From the NCBI RefSeq assembly GCF_015182285.1, contig NZ_PRDM01000001.1:434001-498000 (forward strand): 64,000 bases of DNA, written 5' to 3'. Positions 26,418-33,991 of this stretch are shown here, one piece after another. The DNA comes from Flavobacterium hungaricum. GTDB lineage: Bacteria; Bacteroidota; Bacteroidia; Flavobacteriales; Flavobacteriaceae. Below the pieces are notes generated by a model. It had not been told where the DNA came from. It saw only the letters and a list, made by a program, of their open reading frames with translations, and made no database searches. Each line of letters starts with the position of its first letter. The stretch's first letter is position 1. The translations under genes were made by a program, and so were the position numbers.

Positions 26418-26747
26418 ATGAAGATAGAAAATGTAGAACAAGCCGAAACAATATTAGAATTAGTAAAATCAAACTATTTTGCGAAACTAAAACCAGAAAA
26501 CAAAAAAGATCATTCTTTTACGATTCCGCTAAAAGTATCCGGTTATAACGAATTAAATCTAATGGTTTCAGATTTGCTGAAAGCCAGTATCGTTTTGCTT
26601 AATCCAGAAGCAAGTAGTTTGTCGATTATTACAGAATACAAAAATATTAACGTAATGACTTTACTCGAAATCGCTTTACAATTACTCCCAGAAGAAGAAA
26701 TGGAATTGCTGGATGATTTGCATAAAATACATTTGAAAATGGAGTAG
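26418..26747 (+). CDS. Small protein divergent from XRE regulator, copy 1
   Basis: 109 aa, helical, no signal peptide. It has an N-terminal helix (ENVEQAETILELVKSNYFAKL), then KPENKKDHSFTIPLKVSGYNE and two further helices (LNLMVSDLLKASIVLLN and MTLLEIALQLLPEEEMELL). It is identical to the protein at 28971-29300 and clearly homologous to 56172-56489 (shared YF-x-KLKP, Y-EL, SDLLK, LP-EEME-L). No known family was recognised. It is always encoded divergently from an XRE-type gene, so the pair is probably a functional unit. The start was chosen from promoter position and identity with copy 2. Confidence 0.85.
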   Translation: MKIENVEQAETILELVKSNYFAKLKPENKKDHSFTIPLKVSGYNELNLMVSDLLKASIVLLNPEASSLSIITEYKNINVMTLLEIALQLLPEEEMELLDDLHKIHLKME

Positions 26748-26830
26748 GTTCTCTGAGCGTTCGGTTCAGGCAGAAAGAGGTGAGAATGGATATTAGGGGA
26801 AGTAGAATTTTTCTTTTTTAATATAGAGGA

Positions 26831-26867
26831 AATGCGCAAAAGTGGTTTAGTGCTTTTGCGCATTTTT
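26831..26867. terminator. Bidirectional terminator between the small-protein and peptide genes, copy 1
   Basis: AATGCGCAAAAG (about 26831-26842) pairs with CTTTTGCGCATT (about 26853-26864), followed by T-run. It ends the + small-protein gene and the - peptide gene. The same hairpin is at about 29384-29419 in copy 2. Confidence 0.8.
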
Positions 26868-26951
26868 TTATTTCCACATTAAAATAAAATCAAGTAAATT
26901 TTCTACAATTATTTTTAGCCAATTTTTCTTTTTTGGTTTTGTTTCGTTCAT
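26868..26951 (-). CDS. Tiny cationic-hydrophobic peptide gene, copy 1
   Basis: 27 codons plus stop, too short for usual gene calling. Translation: MNETKPKKKNW, then LKIIVENLLDFILMWK. A Lys-rich head (KPKKK) precedes an amphipathic/hydrophobic stretch of about 14 residues. Two further loci, 27933-28010 and 29421-29504, encode the same design with frame conserved and amino-acid differences at the ends. The DNA between the copies differs by indels elsewhere, so retention of the frame supports real translation. The profile resembles type I toxin or other small membrane-acting peptides. Function is inferred only. Confidence 0.65.
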   Translation of the reverse strand: MNETKPKKKNWLKIIVENLLDFILMWK

Positions 26952-27078
26952 TTTTCAGAATTTTTATATTGGATGTGAATCAGCTTGTGTTTAAACAACA
27001 AAGATTTGAATTAATTTACCAATAAATATAAAAGTCAGAGACTTTTTAGGCGTTTACAATTTCTAAGAAATTATGGGT

Positions 27079-27106
27079 CTGCGCGAATTCGGAGACATTC
27101 GCGCAG
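27079..27106. repeat. CTGCGCGAAT dyad
   Basis: CTGCGCGAAT (27079-27088) and ATTCGCGCAG (27097-27106) form a 10-bp hairpin with an 8-nt loop. The same dyad occurs in the homologous stretch at about 28130-28160, where TTCGGAGAC is instead GTCGGAGAC. Confidence 0.6.
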
Positions 27107-27123
27107 CGGGGAGGGACGTATTG

Positions 27124-27669
27124 TTAATCGCGCTTTATATTATTAAATGTTGGTACGATTTCGGCAAATTTTATGATTCTGTAACCTTTTCCGTCGTAAA
27201 ATGACAGTGAGTTTACAAAATAAATGGCACCATCTTTATTTTTAAAATATGTTTTGAGTTTTAAACCTTTCATATTGTCAACTTCCACGACCGAGTGTTT
27301 AAATTCAGAAAATGTTATAGAACTCCAGTCAATATAATAAGTTTTGCCAGTTTTTTTAATATCATTAAAATCCCTTATTGAAGTATCTGTAAACGCTCTC
27401 TCTGATACAGATTCTAACTTGCTTTTAAGGATATCGCCAAGTTTAGCGTCTGGATTATGTGCTAAATCCTTAAGTTCGTTATACGTTATTACTTGTTCCA
27501 GAAATTCTTCGTTAGTTTTTTTATCTATGTTTTTAAGAACTTCAAATGTATAGGCCGCTACTTCTTCGGGAGTTTCAAATGCTTTGTCATTTGTTAAAAC
27601 AGCGTTGTCTTTTTTATAAGATAAGGAAGCGAAAATTGTTACAACAAATAAGATTTTAAGGATTTTCAT
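27124..27669 (-). CDS. Exported protein of unknown function
   Basis: 181 aa. N-terminal signal peptide (MKILKILFVVTIFASLSY), possibly a former lipobox in which Cys has become Tyr (SLSYKK). The mature part starts with a helical stretch (TPEEVAAYTFEVLKNIDKK) and ends with a beta-rich domain (YYIDWSSITFSEF, GLKLKTYFKNKDGAIYFVNSL, GKGYRIIKFAEI). No family recognised. It lies between two homologous blocks containing tiny peptide genes, so it may be an insertion between duplicated segments or original local sequence. Confidence 0.75.
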   Translation of the reverse strand: MKILKILFVVTIFASLSYKKDNAVLTNDKAFETPEEVAAYTFEVLKNIDKKTNEEFLEQVITYNELKDLAHNPDAKLGDILKSKLESVSERAFTDTSIRDFNDIKKTGKTYYIDWSSITFSEFKHSVVEVDNMKGLKLKTYFKNKDGAIYFVNSLSFYDGKGYRIIKFAEIVPTFNNIKRD

Positions 27670-27932
27670 TTTGGGTTGCTTTTGAAATTATATTTGATTT
27701 TAATGTAAATTTTAAGATTGAATTTTTATTTATAACCCTAACGCTGTCCGAAGTCTCCCGACTTCGTACCCGCAAAGATAATCGATTCTATTATTTAATT
27801 TATATTGTCGAATATTTGAAAGAGGCGAAGTCGGGAGACTTCGCACAGCGTTCGCAGTATTTAAGAAACACTGTAGTAGAGCGGGGGCATAGATTGCAAA
27901 TCCACACTATAGGGATGTTTTTGCACATTTTT
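27670..27932. repeat. Long inverted repeat of CGAAGTC-CCC-GACTTCG type
   Basis: 27740-27766 and 27826-27852 are 27-bp arms with one mismatch. They begin AACGCTGTCCGAAGTCTCCC and end CGACTTCG, around a loop of about 59 bp. Each arm also contains its own small palindrome (CGAAGTC-TCCC-GACTTCG reading), so the structure is nested like a MITE. No gene was seen in this gap. Confidence 0.75.
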
Positions 27933-28010
27933 TTATTCTAAAATAAAATCAAGTAAAATGCCTATAAAAATTGTAAACCAATTTTTCTTTTTTGGTTTTG
28001 TTTCGTTCAT
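27933..28010 (-). CDS. Tiny cationic-hydrophobic peptide gene, copy 2
   Basis: 25 codons plus stop: MNETKPKKKNW, then FTIFIGILLDFILE. The first 11 codons and the LLDFIL core match copy 1, and the middle (FTIFIGI) differs. It stands alone without XRE or small-protein partners but keeps the same upstream sequence as copy 1 (the GCTTGTGTTTAAACAACAAAG region, on the other strand). The open frame and conserved ends suggest a functional gene rather than chance. Confidence 0.6.
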   Translation of the reverse strand: MNETKPKKKNWFTIFIGILLDFILE

Positions 28011-28189
28011 TTTTCAAAATTTTTATATTGGATGTGAATCAGCTTGTGTTTAAACAACAAAGTTTTGAATTAATTAAAATGTAAAAGTCAGAGACTTTTT
28101 AGGCGTTTACAATTTCTAAGAAATTATGGGTCTGCGCGAAGTCGGAGACATTCGCGCAGCGGTTATGAGGATACTTTGCGGAGCGGGGA

Positions 28190-28576
28190 CGTTTTATTTT
28201 ATTTATTCATTATTTGATAATTTTCAAACGTTCCTACGGAACGAATTGCAAACGGGATATCGTGCTACCAACCAAATGTTTCTCCGAAACAAATGTATAA
28301 TCTGCATAAAAAATGTTCCATTGGAACATTTGGTCGGTAGAAAAAAAATGTATAACATGATTTTACGTTCCGTAGGAACGTTTGATTTTTATTTATTCAT
28401 TATTTGATAATTTTCAAACGTTCCTACCGAACGAATTGCAAACGGGATATCGCGCTACCGACCAAATGTTTCTCCGAAACAAATGTATAATCTGCATAAA
28501 AAATGTTCCATCGGAACATTTCATCGGTAGAAAAAAAAATGTTTGCCGTGATTTTACGTTCCGGAGGAACGTTTGA
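28190..28576. repeat. Cluster D: TTCC-NNN-GGAA palindromic elements
   Basis: D1 lacks its left end and finishes at about 28291, D2 spans 28314-28481 (168 bp), and D3 begins at 28504 and is truncated beside the XRE gene. The same linker AATGTATAATCTGCATAAAA as in cluster C separates them. The open frames that run through this region are not genes. Confidence 0.75.
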
Positions 28577-28621
28577 TTTAAAGATTGCAGAGATACATGT
28601 GAAGATTATGCATCGCAGATT

Positions 28622-28858
28622 TTACAAATCTTTTATCAATTCGCTTGGATGAATTTTTAAAGCTTGTGCAATTTTAAACAATGTGCTGATTTTCATTTCC
28701 TGGGAACCTTTAATATATTTTCTTAAACTCTCCACATCCATTTCAGCATCATGAGCTACCTCTCTTCGTTTGAGTTTATTGTCATTAATCAGATCTTTTA
28801 TCTTGATTCCCAATTCTTTTACGACTTCTGGAATTTCACTTTTTCTTTCTCTTTTCAT
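28622..28858 (-). CDS. XRE-type HTH regulator, copy 2
   Basis: 78 aa, identical in protein sequence to 26068-26304 despite DNA differences nearby (for example GGGAACC versus GCGAACC within the gene, a silent change). It has the same divergent arrangement with the small-protein gene at 28971 and the same upstream repeat cluster. Retention of identical protein after duplication suggests recent duplication, gene conversion or selection. Confidence 0.9.
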   Translation of the reverse strand: MKRERKSEIPEVVKELGIKIKDLINDNKLKRREVAHDAEMDVESLRKYIKGSQEMKISTLFKIAQALKIHPSELIKDL

Positions 28859-28932
28859 AGAAATGAAAGTACAAGTAATCGATTGTTTTTAAGTGAATGT
28901 AAAAAAGGGGGTGTATGTCACTGATTTTTTTA

Positions 28933-28940
28933 TATATTTG
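28933..28940 (+). promoter_or_regulatory. TAnnTTTG promoter of the small-protein gene, copy 2
   Basis: TATATTTG, identical to copy 1, 31 nt upstream of the ATG at 28971. Confidence 0.6.
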
Positions 28941-28970
28941 CTTTTATTGTAAATTAAATCGTATAAAAAA

Positions 28971-29300
28971 ATGAAGATAGAAAATGTAGAACAAGCCGAA
29001 ACAATATTAGAATTAGTAAAATCAAACTATTTTGCGAAACTAAAACCAGAAAACAAAAAAGATCATTCTTTTACGATTCCGCTAAAAGTATCCGGTTATA
29101 ACGAATTAAATCTAATGGTTTCAGATTTGCTGAAAGCCAGTATCGTTTTGCTCAATCCAGAAGCAAGTAGTTTGTCGATTATTACAGAATACAAAAATAT
29201 TAACGTAATGACTTTACTCGAAATCGCTTTACAATTACTCCCAGAAGAAGAAATGGAATTGCTGGATGATTTGCATAAAATACATTTGAAAATGGAGTAG
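28971..29300 (+). CDS. Small protein divergent from XRE regulator, copy 2
   Basis: 109 aa, identical to 26418-26747. See copy 1 for the description. It is followed by the same hairpin terminator (AATGCGCAAAAG arm near 29384) and then by peptide-gene copy 3 on the opposite strand. Confidence 0.85.
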   Translation: MKIENVEQAETILELVKSNYFAKLKPENKKDHSFTIPLKVSGYNELNLMVSDLLKASIVLLNPEASSLSIITEYKNINVMTLLEIALQLLPEEEMELLDDLHKIHLKME

Positions 29301-29383
29301 GTTCTCTGAGCGTTCGGTTCAGGCAGAAAGAGGTGAGAATGGATATTAGGGGAAGTAGATTTTTTCTTTTTTAATATAAAGGA

Positions 29384-29419
29384 AATGCGCAAAAGTGGTT
29401 TAATGCTTTTGCGCATTTT
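29384..29419. terminator. Bidirectional terminator, copy 2
   Basis: AATGCGCAAAAG pairs with CTTTTGCGCATT, with a T-run on the right, as at 26831-26867. It separates the convergent small-protein and peptide genes. Confidence 0.75.
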
Positions 29420-29420
29420 T

Positions 29421-29504
29421 TTATTTCCACATTAAAATAAAATCAAGTAAATTTTCTACAATTATTTTTAACCAATTTTTCTTTTTTGGTTTTGAATTTT
29501 TCAT
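29421..29504 (-). CDS. Tiny cationic-hydrophobic peptide gene, copy 3
   Basis: 27 codons plus stop: MKNSKPKKKNW, then LKIIVENLLDFILMWK. From Lys-5 on it matches copy 1 at the protein level (one silent CTA/TTA change), but codons 2-4 differ (KNS instead of NET) because the duplication boundary lies here. An intact frame across the boundary implies that a peptide gene already existed at this site. It is 43 bp downstream of, and on the same strand as, the membrane-protein gene at 29548, so it could be the last gene of the putAbiC operon. Confidence 0.65.
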   Translation of the reverse strand: MKNSKPKKKNWLKIIVENLLDFILMWK

Positions 29505-29547
29505 TTTAGCGATTTCTTCTCTTGAATTACGTGTATTAGCAGGAATT

Positions 29548-30258
29548 CTATATTGAATTGTTTGTATAATTAATATTAATTTTAATCAAGTCATCATTTT
29601 TCAAAATTGTAGTCCTTTTCGATTTTAAATTATAAAGAAATAAGAAATGTTCTGTTTTACCGACGTATTTAAGATTTTTATCGGTAAAATAAGTTTTTTC
29701 TTTAAATGCAATTATGTAACTTAATTTGTCTTTATTTTCGATGATTTTATAAGCGTCGGTATATCCATACATTATTGTGTATGAGATAGTACTCATCATT
29801 ATATATAATAAAAAAGGTAAATTTACTTTTGTAGAAGACAAAAATATGCGAAATAGACTTAGAGAGATAAATAATCCAACACAAATAATTTCTATCATTT
29901 TGATTCTAGAGTCACAGTTGTATGAAAGAACAATCGTTAAAAATAAAATAAGAATTGATAATGTTGATGAAATTTTACGCTCATTTTTATAATTTTCTGG
30001 GGTATCACTTTTAAGAGTATAATTTCGATCTCTATTTTGAGCGAACTCAAATAAAAAAAGAAAAATACCAATTCCAAAAATGCACAAATAAAGTAATATG
30101 TCATCGATAAATGTGGTAATGAATTCTTGTATCCCAATATAATCTACAATAGAGATATTAAAAGTTTTGTAATAAATGACTAATTTAATTGAACTGCATA
30201 ATAATATAAATATACTTCCAAGCGGGAGTAGTTGTATTAATTTTTCAATTTTTTCCAT
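29548..30258 (-). CDS. Multi-pass membrane protein in the putAbiC operon
   Basis: 236 aa, very A+T-rich. About five hydrophobic helices (for example LGSIFILLCSSIKLVIYY, LLYLCIFGIGIFLFLF, LSILILFLTIVLSYN, YIMMSTISYTIMYGY) precede a soluble C-terminal domain of about 60 residues with beta-strand pattern. No family was recognised. It begins 63 bp after the abortive-infection-like gene on the same strand, so the two are probably cotranscribed and may act together at the membrane. Confidence 0.75.
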   Translation of the reverse strand: MEKIEKLIQLLPLGSIFILLCSSIKLVIYYKTFNISIVDYIGIQEFITTFIDDILLYLCIFGIGIFLFLFEFAQNRDRNYTLKSDTPENYKNERKISSTLSILILFLTIVLSYNCDSRIKMIEIICVGLFISLSLFRIFLSSTKVNLPFLLYIMMSTISYTIMYGYTDAYKIIENKDKLSYIIAFKEKTYFTDKNLKYVGKTEHFLFLYNLKSKRTTILKNDDLIKININYTNNSI

Positions 30259-30321
30259 ACTTATTGAGTTATTCTTTTTTAAAGACGAAACTAATTTTTA
30301 TATACATTGTCATATCGATTA

Positions 30322-31233
30322 CTAAAGAAAACTTTGTGGATCGGGGTTAAATGCAATTGGTTTATATTTATCAATATGAGATTGAAATGGAATTAGTTTT
30401 TTTTGTATATTTTTTAGAAAAGAATATCTCTCAACATAATCTTTAAACTTTTCTATACCGTTATCGCTTAAACAATTATAGAAAAGCCATAATAATTCAT
30501 AATCTGATATTTGAGATCTAATAATACTTGTATATTTATATTTTATATCAAAAATTTCTTTTCCTGATACTTTAGTCGAATCATAGAAAAAATCGGTTTG
30601 TTCGACAATTTTAATCATTCTATATAAATTTCTAAAATAATGACCAAAGTCTGTTTGGGCTTTTCCATAATGATTCATATAAATTTCTTCATATTTATTT
30701 TCTTCAGCATCTAAATCATTATACATTTGGTTGTATCTATATCTAAAGACATCGCGCCCACTAATCACTACAACTTCTTTTTCTTCAGGTTTAGATCTTC
30801 CAATAGGTTCTGTTGATCTAAAATAATTTGATCTTTCTTTTTCTTTCTTTTTATAATATCGTAAATCTATTGCGTTTACTATTTGATGATGTTGATTTAA
30901 TAAGTTAAAAAAAGTATTTTCAAAGCGTTGTAATTTTAAAGTCTCATTTTGAGTTTCAAACTCTTTTCTTGTATCCCTTAATTCCTCACGTTGTAATTTT
31001 AGTTCTTTTCTCTGTAGTAAAATAGTTAGAACGATTCCCGCTAATGCAAGTCCTGAATAAATTGCATTTACGGCACCAAACATATCACCAAAAGTTCCTC
31101 TTTCAGTTGGACTTAAATCTTTCAATTGATAATACGAAAGAAACCAAAATCCAATTATGATAAAAGAAACTACGATAGTGATTATTATGAAATTAGTATC
31201 TTTTTCTTCAATATTATTAATATCTTTCTTCAT
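30322..31233 (-). CDS. putAbiC-type putative phage abortive infection protein
   Basis: 303 aa. Two membrane helices at the N-terminus (about 18-36 and 52-70) are separated by the conserved segment RGTFGDMFGAVNAIYSGLA. A coiled-coil ELKLQREELRDTRKEFETQ comes next, and then QRFENTFFNLLNQHH. This order is the signature of the putative phage abortive infection family (putAbiC). Family knowledge: members are annotated by similarity to lactococcal abortive infection proteins, and mechanisms are poorly studied. It heads a - strand operon-like set with the membrane protein at 29548 and a tiny peptide gene at 29421. Confidence 0.85.
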   Translation of the reverse strand: MKKDINNIEEKDTNFIIITIVVSFIIIGFWFLSYYQLKDLSPTERGTFGDMFGAVNAIYSGLALAGIVLTILLQRKELKLQREELRDTRKEFETQNETLKLQRFENTFFNLLNQHHQIVNAIDLRYYKKKEKERSNYFRSTEPIGRSKPEEKEVVVISGRDVFRYRYNQMYNDLDAEENKYEEIYMNHYGKAQTDFGHYFRNLYRMIKIVEQTDFFYDSTKVSGKEIFDIKYKYTSIIRSQISDYELLWLFYNCLSDNGIEKFKDYVERYSFLKNIQKKLIPFQSHIDKYKPIAFNPDPQSFL

Positions 31234-31646
31234 GTTTTTTTACTTTATAATTGTAGTATTCGATATCTTTGACATTTGAATTGAGTTTTAGAATAAGGGC
31301 AAAAATGATAAAAAAATGTAAATTATTCTAAATTTGCAAATATCTTGTAACAATTGTTTTGGTACTAATATATTCAATATCAATTTTTTTTTTAAATGCC
31401 GAATAAATTCATGTGGATCAAAAGTCTCTGTTGGTATGTTTTTAATTATTCCATCTCTAATTAAAACTATTTTTTTATCATAAACTCATTTACAATCATA
31501 ATACGTTTTATTTAAATTAAGAATTATTCGATTTAAGATTCCAGTTTAGAATTAGATGCTTTAATAAAACAAACATCGCACTTAATTCAAACCAATCACC
31601 AAGTAAAAACACCTGATTTTAACCTTTGGAGAAAATAATAGGAAGT
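31234..31646. other. Gap of 413 bp with a possible frameshifted small-gene relic
   Basis: No intact gene. On the minus strand two ATGs (31499, 31481) lead into a 7-A tract (31476-31470). Adding one A would open a frame reading IKKIVLIRDGIIKNIPTETF and then DPHEFIRHLKKKL down to about 31342. This may be a decayed gene or chance. The rest is A+T-rich and featureless. Confidence 0.3.
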
Positions 31647-32219
31647 TTATTTTATTTCTTTTAGCATAGTAAGCAATTCTGGAATTTTGTTCACTTGAGA
31701 TTCCGTCCAGAAATAATGCTCATTATCTGTAATACCGTTATCTTTTAAGTAGATAGATATACGTCTAGCATTTTTTTCAATGTAAAAACTAAATGTAATT
31801 TCCCTAGAATTGAAAATATAAGTTGTTGACTGTTTTCTTTCTGTTTTATCTTTAAGATTCGGAATGACGTATTGTTCTATAAATGTTATAAACTCATCTA
31901 CTTCGTTTAAATCTATCCATGAAGATTTAAAATAGTTATAATTTCTTCCAGCAATTTGATAAATCACTGTCATATCCATTTGTAATGACTTCACTTTATT
32001 GGTTGATTTCAAGTCGATTGCTTCAACAGGAAAAAAAGATAAAACTTCTCCAAGTCCAGATCTGAATTCTGCTTTTACGTTCCAATCTTTATTAATTTGG
32101 GTAATCTCTGCATTTTCAATAAATTGTCTGGTTTCAGAGTTTTGCTTTGGTTTTTGAGCATAATTTAATGTAACAATTGAAAGCAATAAAAATGTACTAA
32201 GTAATTTTTTAAATTTCAT
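31647..32219 (-). CDS. Exported protein of unknown function
   Basis: 190 aa. Signal peptide (MKFKKLLSTFLLLSIVTLNYAQ). The mature part alternates beta strands and short helices (VKAEFRSGLGEVLSFFPVEA, NYFKSSWIDLNEVDEFITF, SREITFSFYIEKNARRISIY) and ends with a helix. No named domain was recognised; comparable small secreted proteins are common in Flavobacterium. Monocistronic. Confidence 0.75.
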   Translation of the reverse strand: MKFKKLLSTFLLLSIVTLNYAQKPKQNSETRQFIENAEITQINKDWNVKAEFRSGLGEVLSFFPVEAIDLKSTNKVKSLQMDMTVIYQIAGRNYNYFKSSWIDLNEVDEFITFIEQYVIPNLKDKTERKQSTTYIFNSREITFSFYIEKNARRISIYLKDNGITDNEHYFWTESQVNKIPELLTMLKEIK

Positions 32220-32311
32220 AGCGAAAAGTTTATTTGATTTTTATTTTAAATTTTCGCTAAAACTAACTTCTTCAAAAACAATTTCCTTACGGAAATCCGT
32301 AATCATCGTAA
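32220..32311. other. Non-coding leader-like region with a short hairpin
   Basis: Contains the hairpin TTACGGA-AA-TCCGTAA (32287-32302) and otherwise A+T-rich sequence, leading into the structured element at 32312. Confidence 0.4.
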
Positions 32312-32413
32312 AAAAACGAAAGCCCTAGCCCTGATAGAAGTGGAAATCCTTTTGTGGCTCGTTTCTTTAACGAGACACAAAAGATTGGAACGGATAGCAG
32401 GAAACAGCTCCAA
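32312..32413 (+). ncRNA. Structured RNA-like element upstream of prfA, possibly of the Flavo-1 type
   Basis: The stretch reads AGCCCTAGCCCTGATAGAAG, later ATCCTTTTGTGGCTCGTT, a mirrored AACGAGACACAAAAGAT and finally GGATAGCAGGAAACAGCTCC. A long stem forms (TTTTGTG-CTCGTT at 32350-32363 with AACGAG-CACAAAA at 32369-32382, one opposed mismatch), and CCTG/CAGG pairs outside. From memory, sequences with these conserved single-stranded blocks recur widely between genes in Flavobacteriia and look like the Flavo-1 RNA motif, but the name is not verified. Strand is assigned from the usual orientation of the conserved blocks. Confidence 0.55.
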
Positions 32414-32490
32414 ATAAAACCGATAATCCCGTCAAATTATCATATTTACAATCTGTATACTTTAAACTGTGAACTGATTACTTTTTTTCG

Positions 32491-32498
32491 TAATTTTG
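32491..32498 (+). promoter_or_regulatory. TAnnTTTG promoter of prfA
   Basis: TAATTTTG exactly fits the -7 consensus, 25 nt before the prfA ATG. No clear TTTG at -33 was seen. Confidence 0.5.
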
Positions 32499-32523
32499 CA
32501 CTCCAAATAAAAGGGATTATACA

Positions 32524-33600
32524 ATGTTAGATAAACTTCAATATGTAAAGCAGCGTTTTGACGAGATTTCGGATTTGATTATTCAGCCCGATGTTATTGC
32601 CGATCAAAAACGTTATGTGCAGCTTAACCAAGAGTATAAAAGTATTAAAGCTCTGGTTGACAAAAGAGAAGAATACATTCTTGTTTTAGCGAATATTGAT
32701 GAAGCAAACGAAATTATTGCTGACGGAAGCGATGCAGATATGACCGAAATGGCCAAAATGCAGCTAGACGAAGCAAAGGAGCGTCTGCCTCAATTGGAAG
32801 AAGAAATCAAATTTATGTTGATTCCTAAAGATCCTGAAGATGCTAAAAATGTAATGGTGGAGATTCGCGCGGGAACGGGCGGGGACGAAGCGAGTATTTT
32901 TGCAGGAGATTTATACAGAATGTATACTAAATATTGCGAATCACGCGGTTGGAGAGCTTCTGTGGTTGATATGAACGAGGGTACTTCTGGAGGTTTTAAA
33001 GAGGTTATCTTTGAGGTTTCGGGAGAAGATGTGTACGGAACTTTGAAGTTTGAAGCGGGTGTACACCGTGTACAACGTGTTCCTCAGACAGAAACGCAGG
33101 GTCGTGTGCATACGTCGGCTGCTACGGTAATGGTTTTGCCAGAAGCAGAAGAGTTTGATGTACAGATCGATATGAACGATGTTCGTGTAGATTTCTTCTG
33201 TTCGTCTGGACCTGGAGGACAATCGGTAAATACTACGAAATCGGCGGTGCGTTTAACTCACATTCCAACTGGATTGGTGGCGCAGTGTCAGGATCAGAAG
33301 TCGCAGCACAAAAATAAAGATAAGGCTTTGATCGTATTGCGTTCTCGTTTGTACGAAATGGAATTGGCAAAGAAAGAAGCAGAAGATGCATCTAAACGTA
33401 CGTCTCAGGTAAGTTCTGGTGACCGTTCGGCTAAGATTCGTACTTACAACTATGCGCAAGGTCGTGTAACCGATCACAGAATTGGTTTGACTCTTTACGA
33501 TTTAGGAAACATCATGAATGGTGATATTCAGAAAATCGTTGCCGAGCTTCAGTTGGTTAACAATATGGAGAAATTGAAGGAAGCGTCTGAGGTGTATTAA
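32524..33600 (+). CDS. prfA: Peptide chain release factor 1
   Basis: 358 aa, standard RF1 length. Recognises UAA/UAG stop codons and triggers peptide release. The GGQ tripeptide that enters the peptidyl-transferase centre is at residues 231-233 ([20 protein letters not shown]). The RF1-type codon-recognition motif reads [14 protein letters not shown] (a P-x-T variant), followed by the long C-terminal helical domain. ATG at 32524 follows a TAnnTTTG promoter. Monocistronic. Confidence 0.97.
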   Translation: MLDKLQYVKQRFDEISDLIIQPDVIADQKRYVQLNQEYKSIKALVDKREEYILVLANIDEANEIIADGSDADMTEMAKMQLDEAKERLPQLEEEIKFMLIPKDPEDAKNVMVEIRAGTGGDEASIFAGDLYRMYTKYCESRGWRASVVDMNEGTSGGFKEVIFEVSGEDVYGTLKFEAGVHRVQRVPQTETQGRVHTSAATVMVLPEAEEFDVQIDMNDVRVDFFCSSGPGGQSVNTTKSAVRLTHIPTGLVAQCQDQKSQHKNKDKALIVLRSRLYEMELAKKEAEDASKRTSQVSSGDRSAKIRTYNYAQGRVTDHRIGLTLYDLGNIMNGDIQKIVAELQLVNNMEKLKEASEVY

Positions 33601-33991
33601 TCTGACGTGCTGAGGTTCTGAGGTTTTTAGGGGCAAAGGTGCAGAGGGACAAAGGGACAAAGTTTTTTGTCTTAGAGTTTTTTTTTAAGACGCTCAGTTT
33701 TTTCTTAAACTTCAATATTAAATTTACTTTACGGCTAAGTTTTTTTTCTTAGCAAACTATAAACAAAAAGGCCGAACTATGTTCGGCCTTTTTGTATTTA
33801 TAAAGTTCTCTACTACATCTTTCTTTTAATAGGTAAGATTTATAATATTTTTAGAGCTGGAAAAGCATTTTCAGCATAAAACCTTTGTTCCTTTGTATCT
33901 GTGCACCTTTGTCCCTGAAAAAGGAAAAATTTTTTTCCGAAACTTTTTTGCTTCATATTTGCTTTACTAATCAACCAATTAACTTTTAGAT
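33601..33991. other. Non-coding gap with terminator and degenerate short repeats
   Basis: Contains the repeat-like text CTGAGGTTCTGAGG and AGGGACAAAGGGACAAAG after prfA, then the intrinsic terminator at 33768-33796, then A+T-rich sequence before the DUF5723 gene (with a CATATTTG promoter-like element near 33955). Confidence 0.5.
33768..33796 (+). terminator. Intrinsic terminator downstream of prfA
   Basis: AAAGGCCGAAC (33768-33778) pairs with GTTCGGCCTTT (33782-33792), followed by T-run. Confidence 0.9.

Larger units (their letters stand above)
25946..26941. repeat. First copy of a roughly 1-kb near-identical duplication
   Basis: Positions 25946-26941 repeat at 28497-29494 as a direct repeat with only scattered mismatches. 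The block contains a truncated palindromic element, the XRE gene, the divergent small-protein gene, their shared terminator, and most of the tiny peptide gene. The right breakpoint falls inside the peptide gene (codons 2-4 differ between copies). Confidence 0.9.
28497..29494. repeat. Second copy of the 1-kb duplication
   Basis: Direct repeat of 25946-26941 with scattered single-base and few-base differences. See that entry. Confidence 0.9.

Noticed and set aside
28126..28576. Two ORFs in cluster D
   Set aside because: Same cause: they run through the repeat elements.
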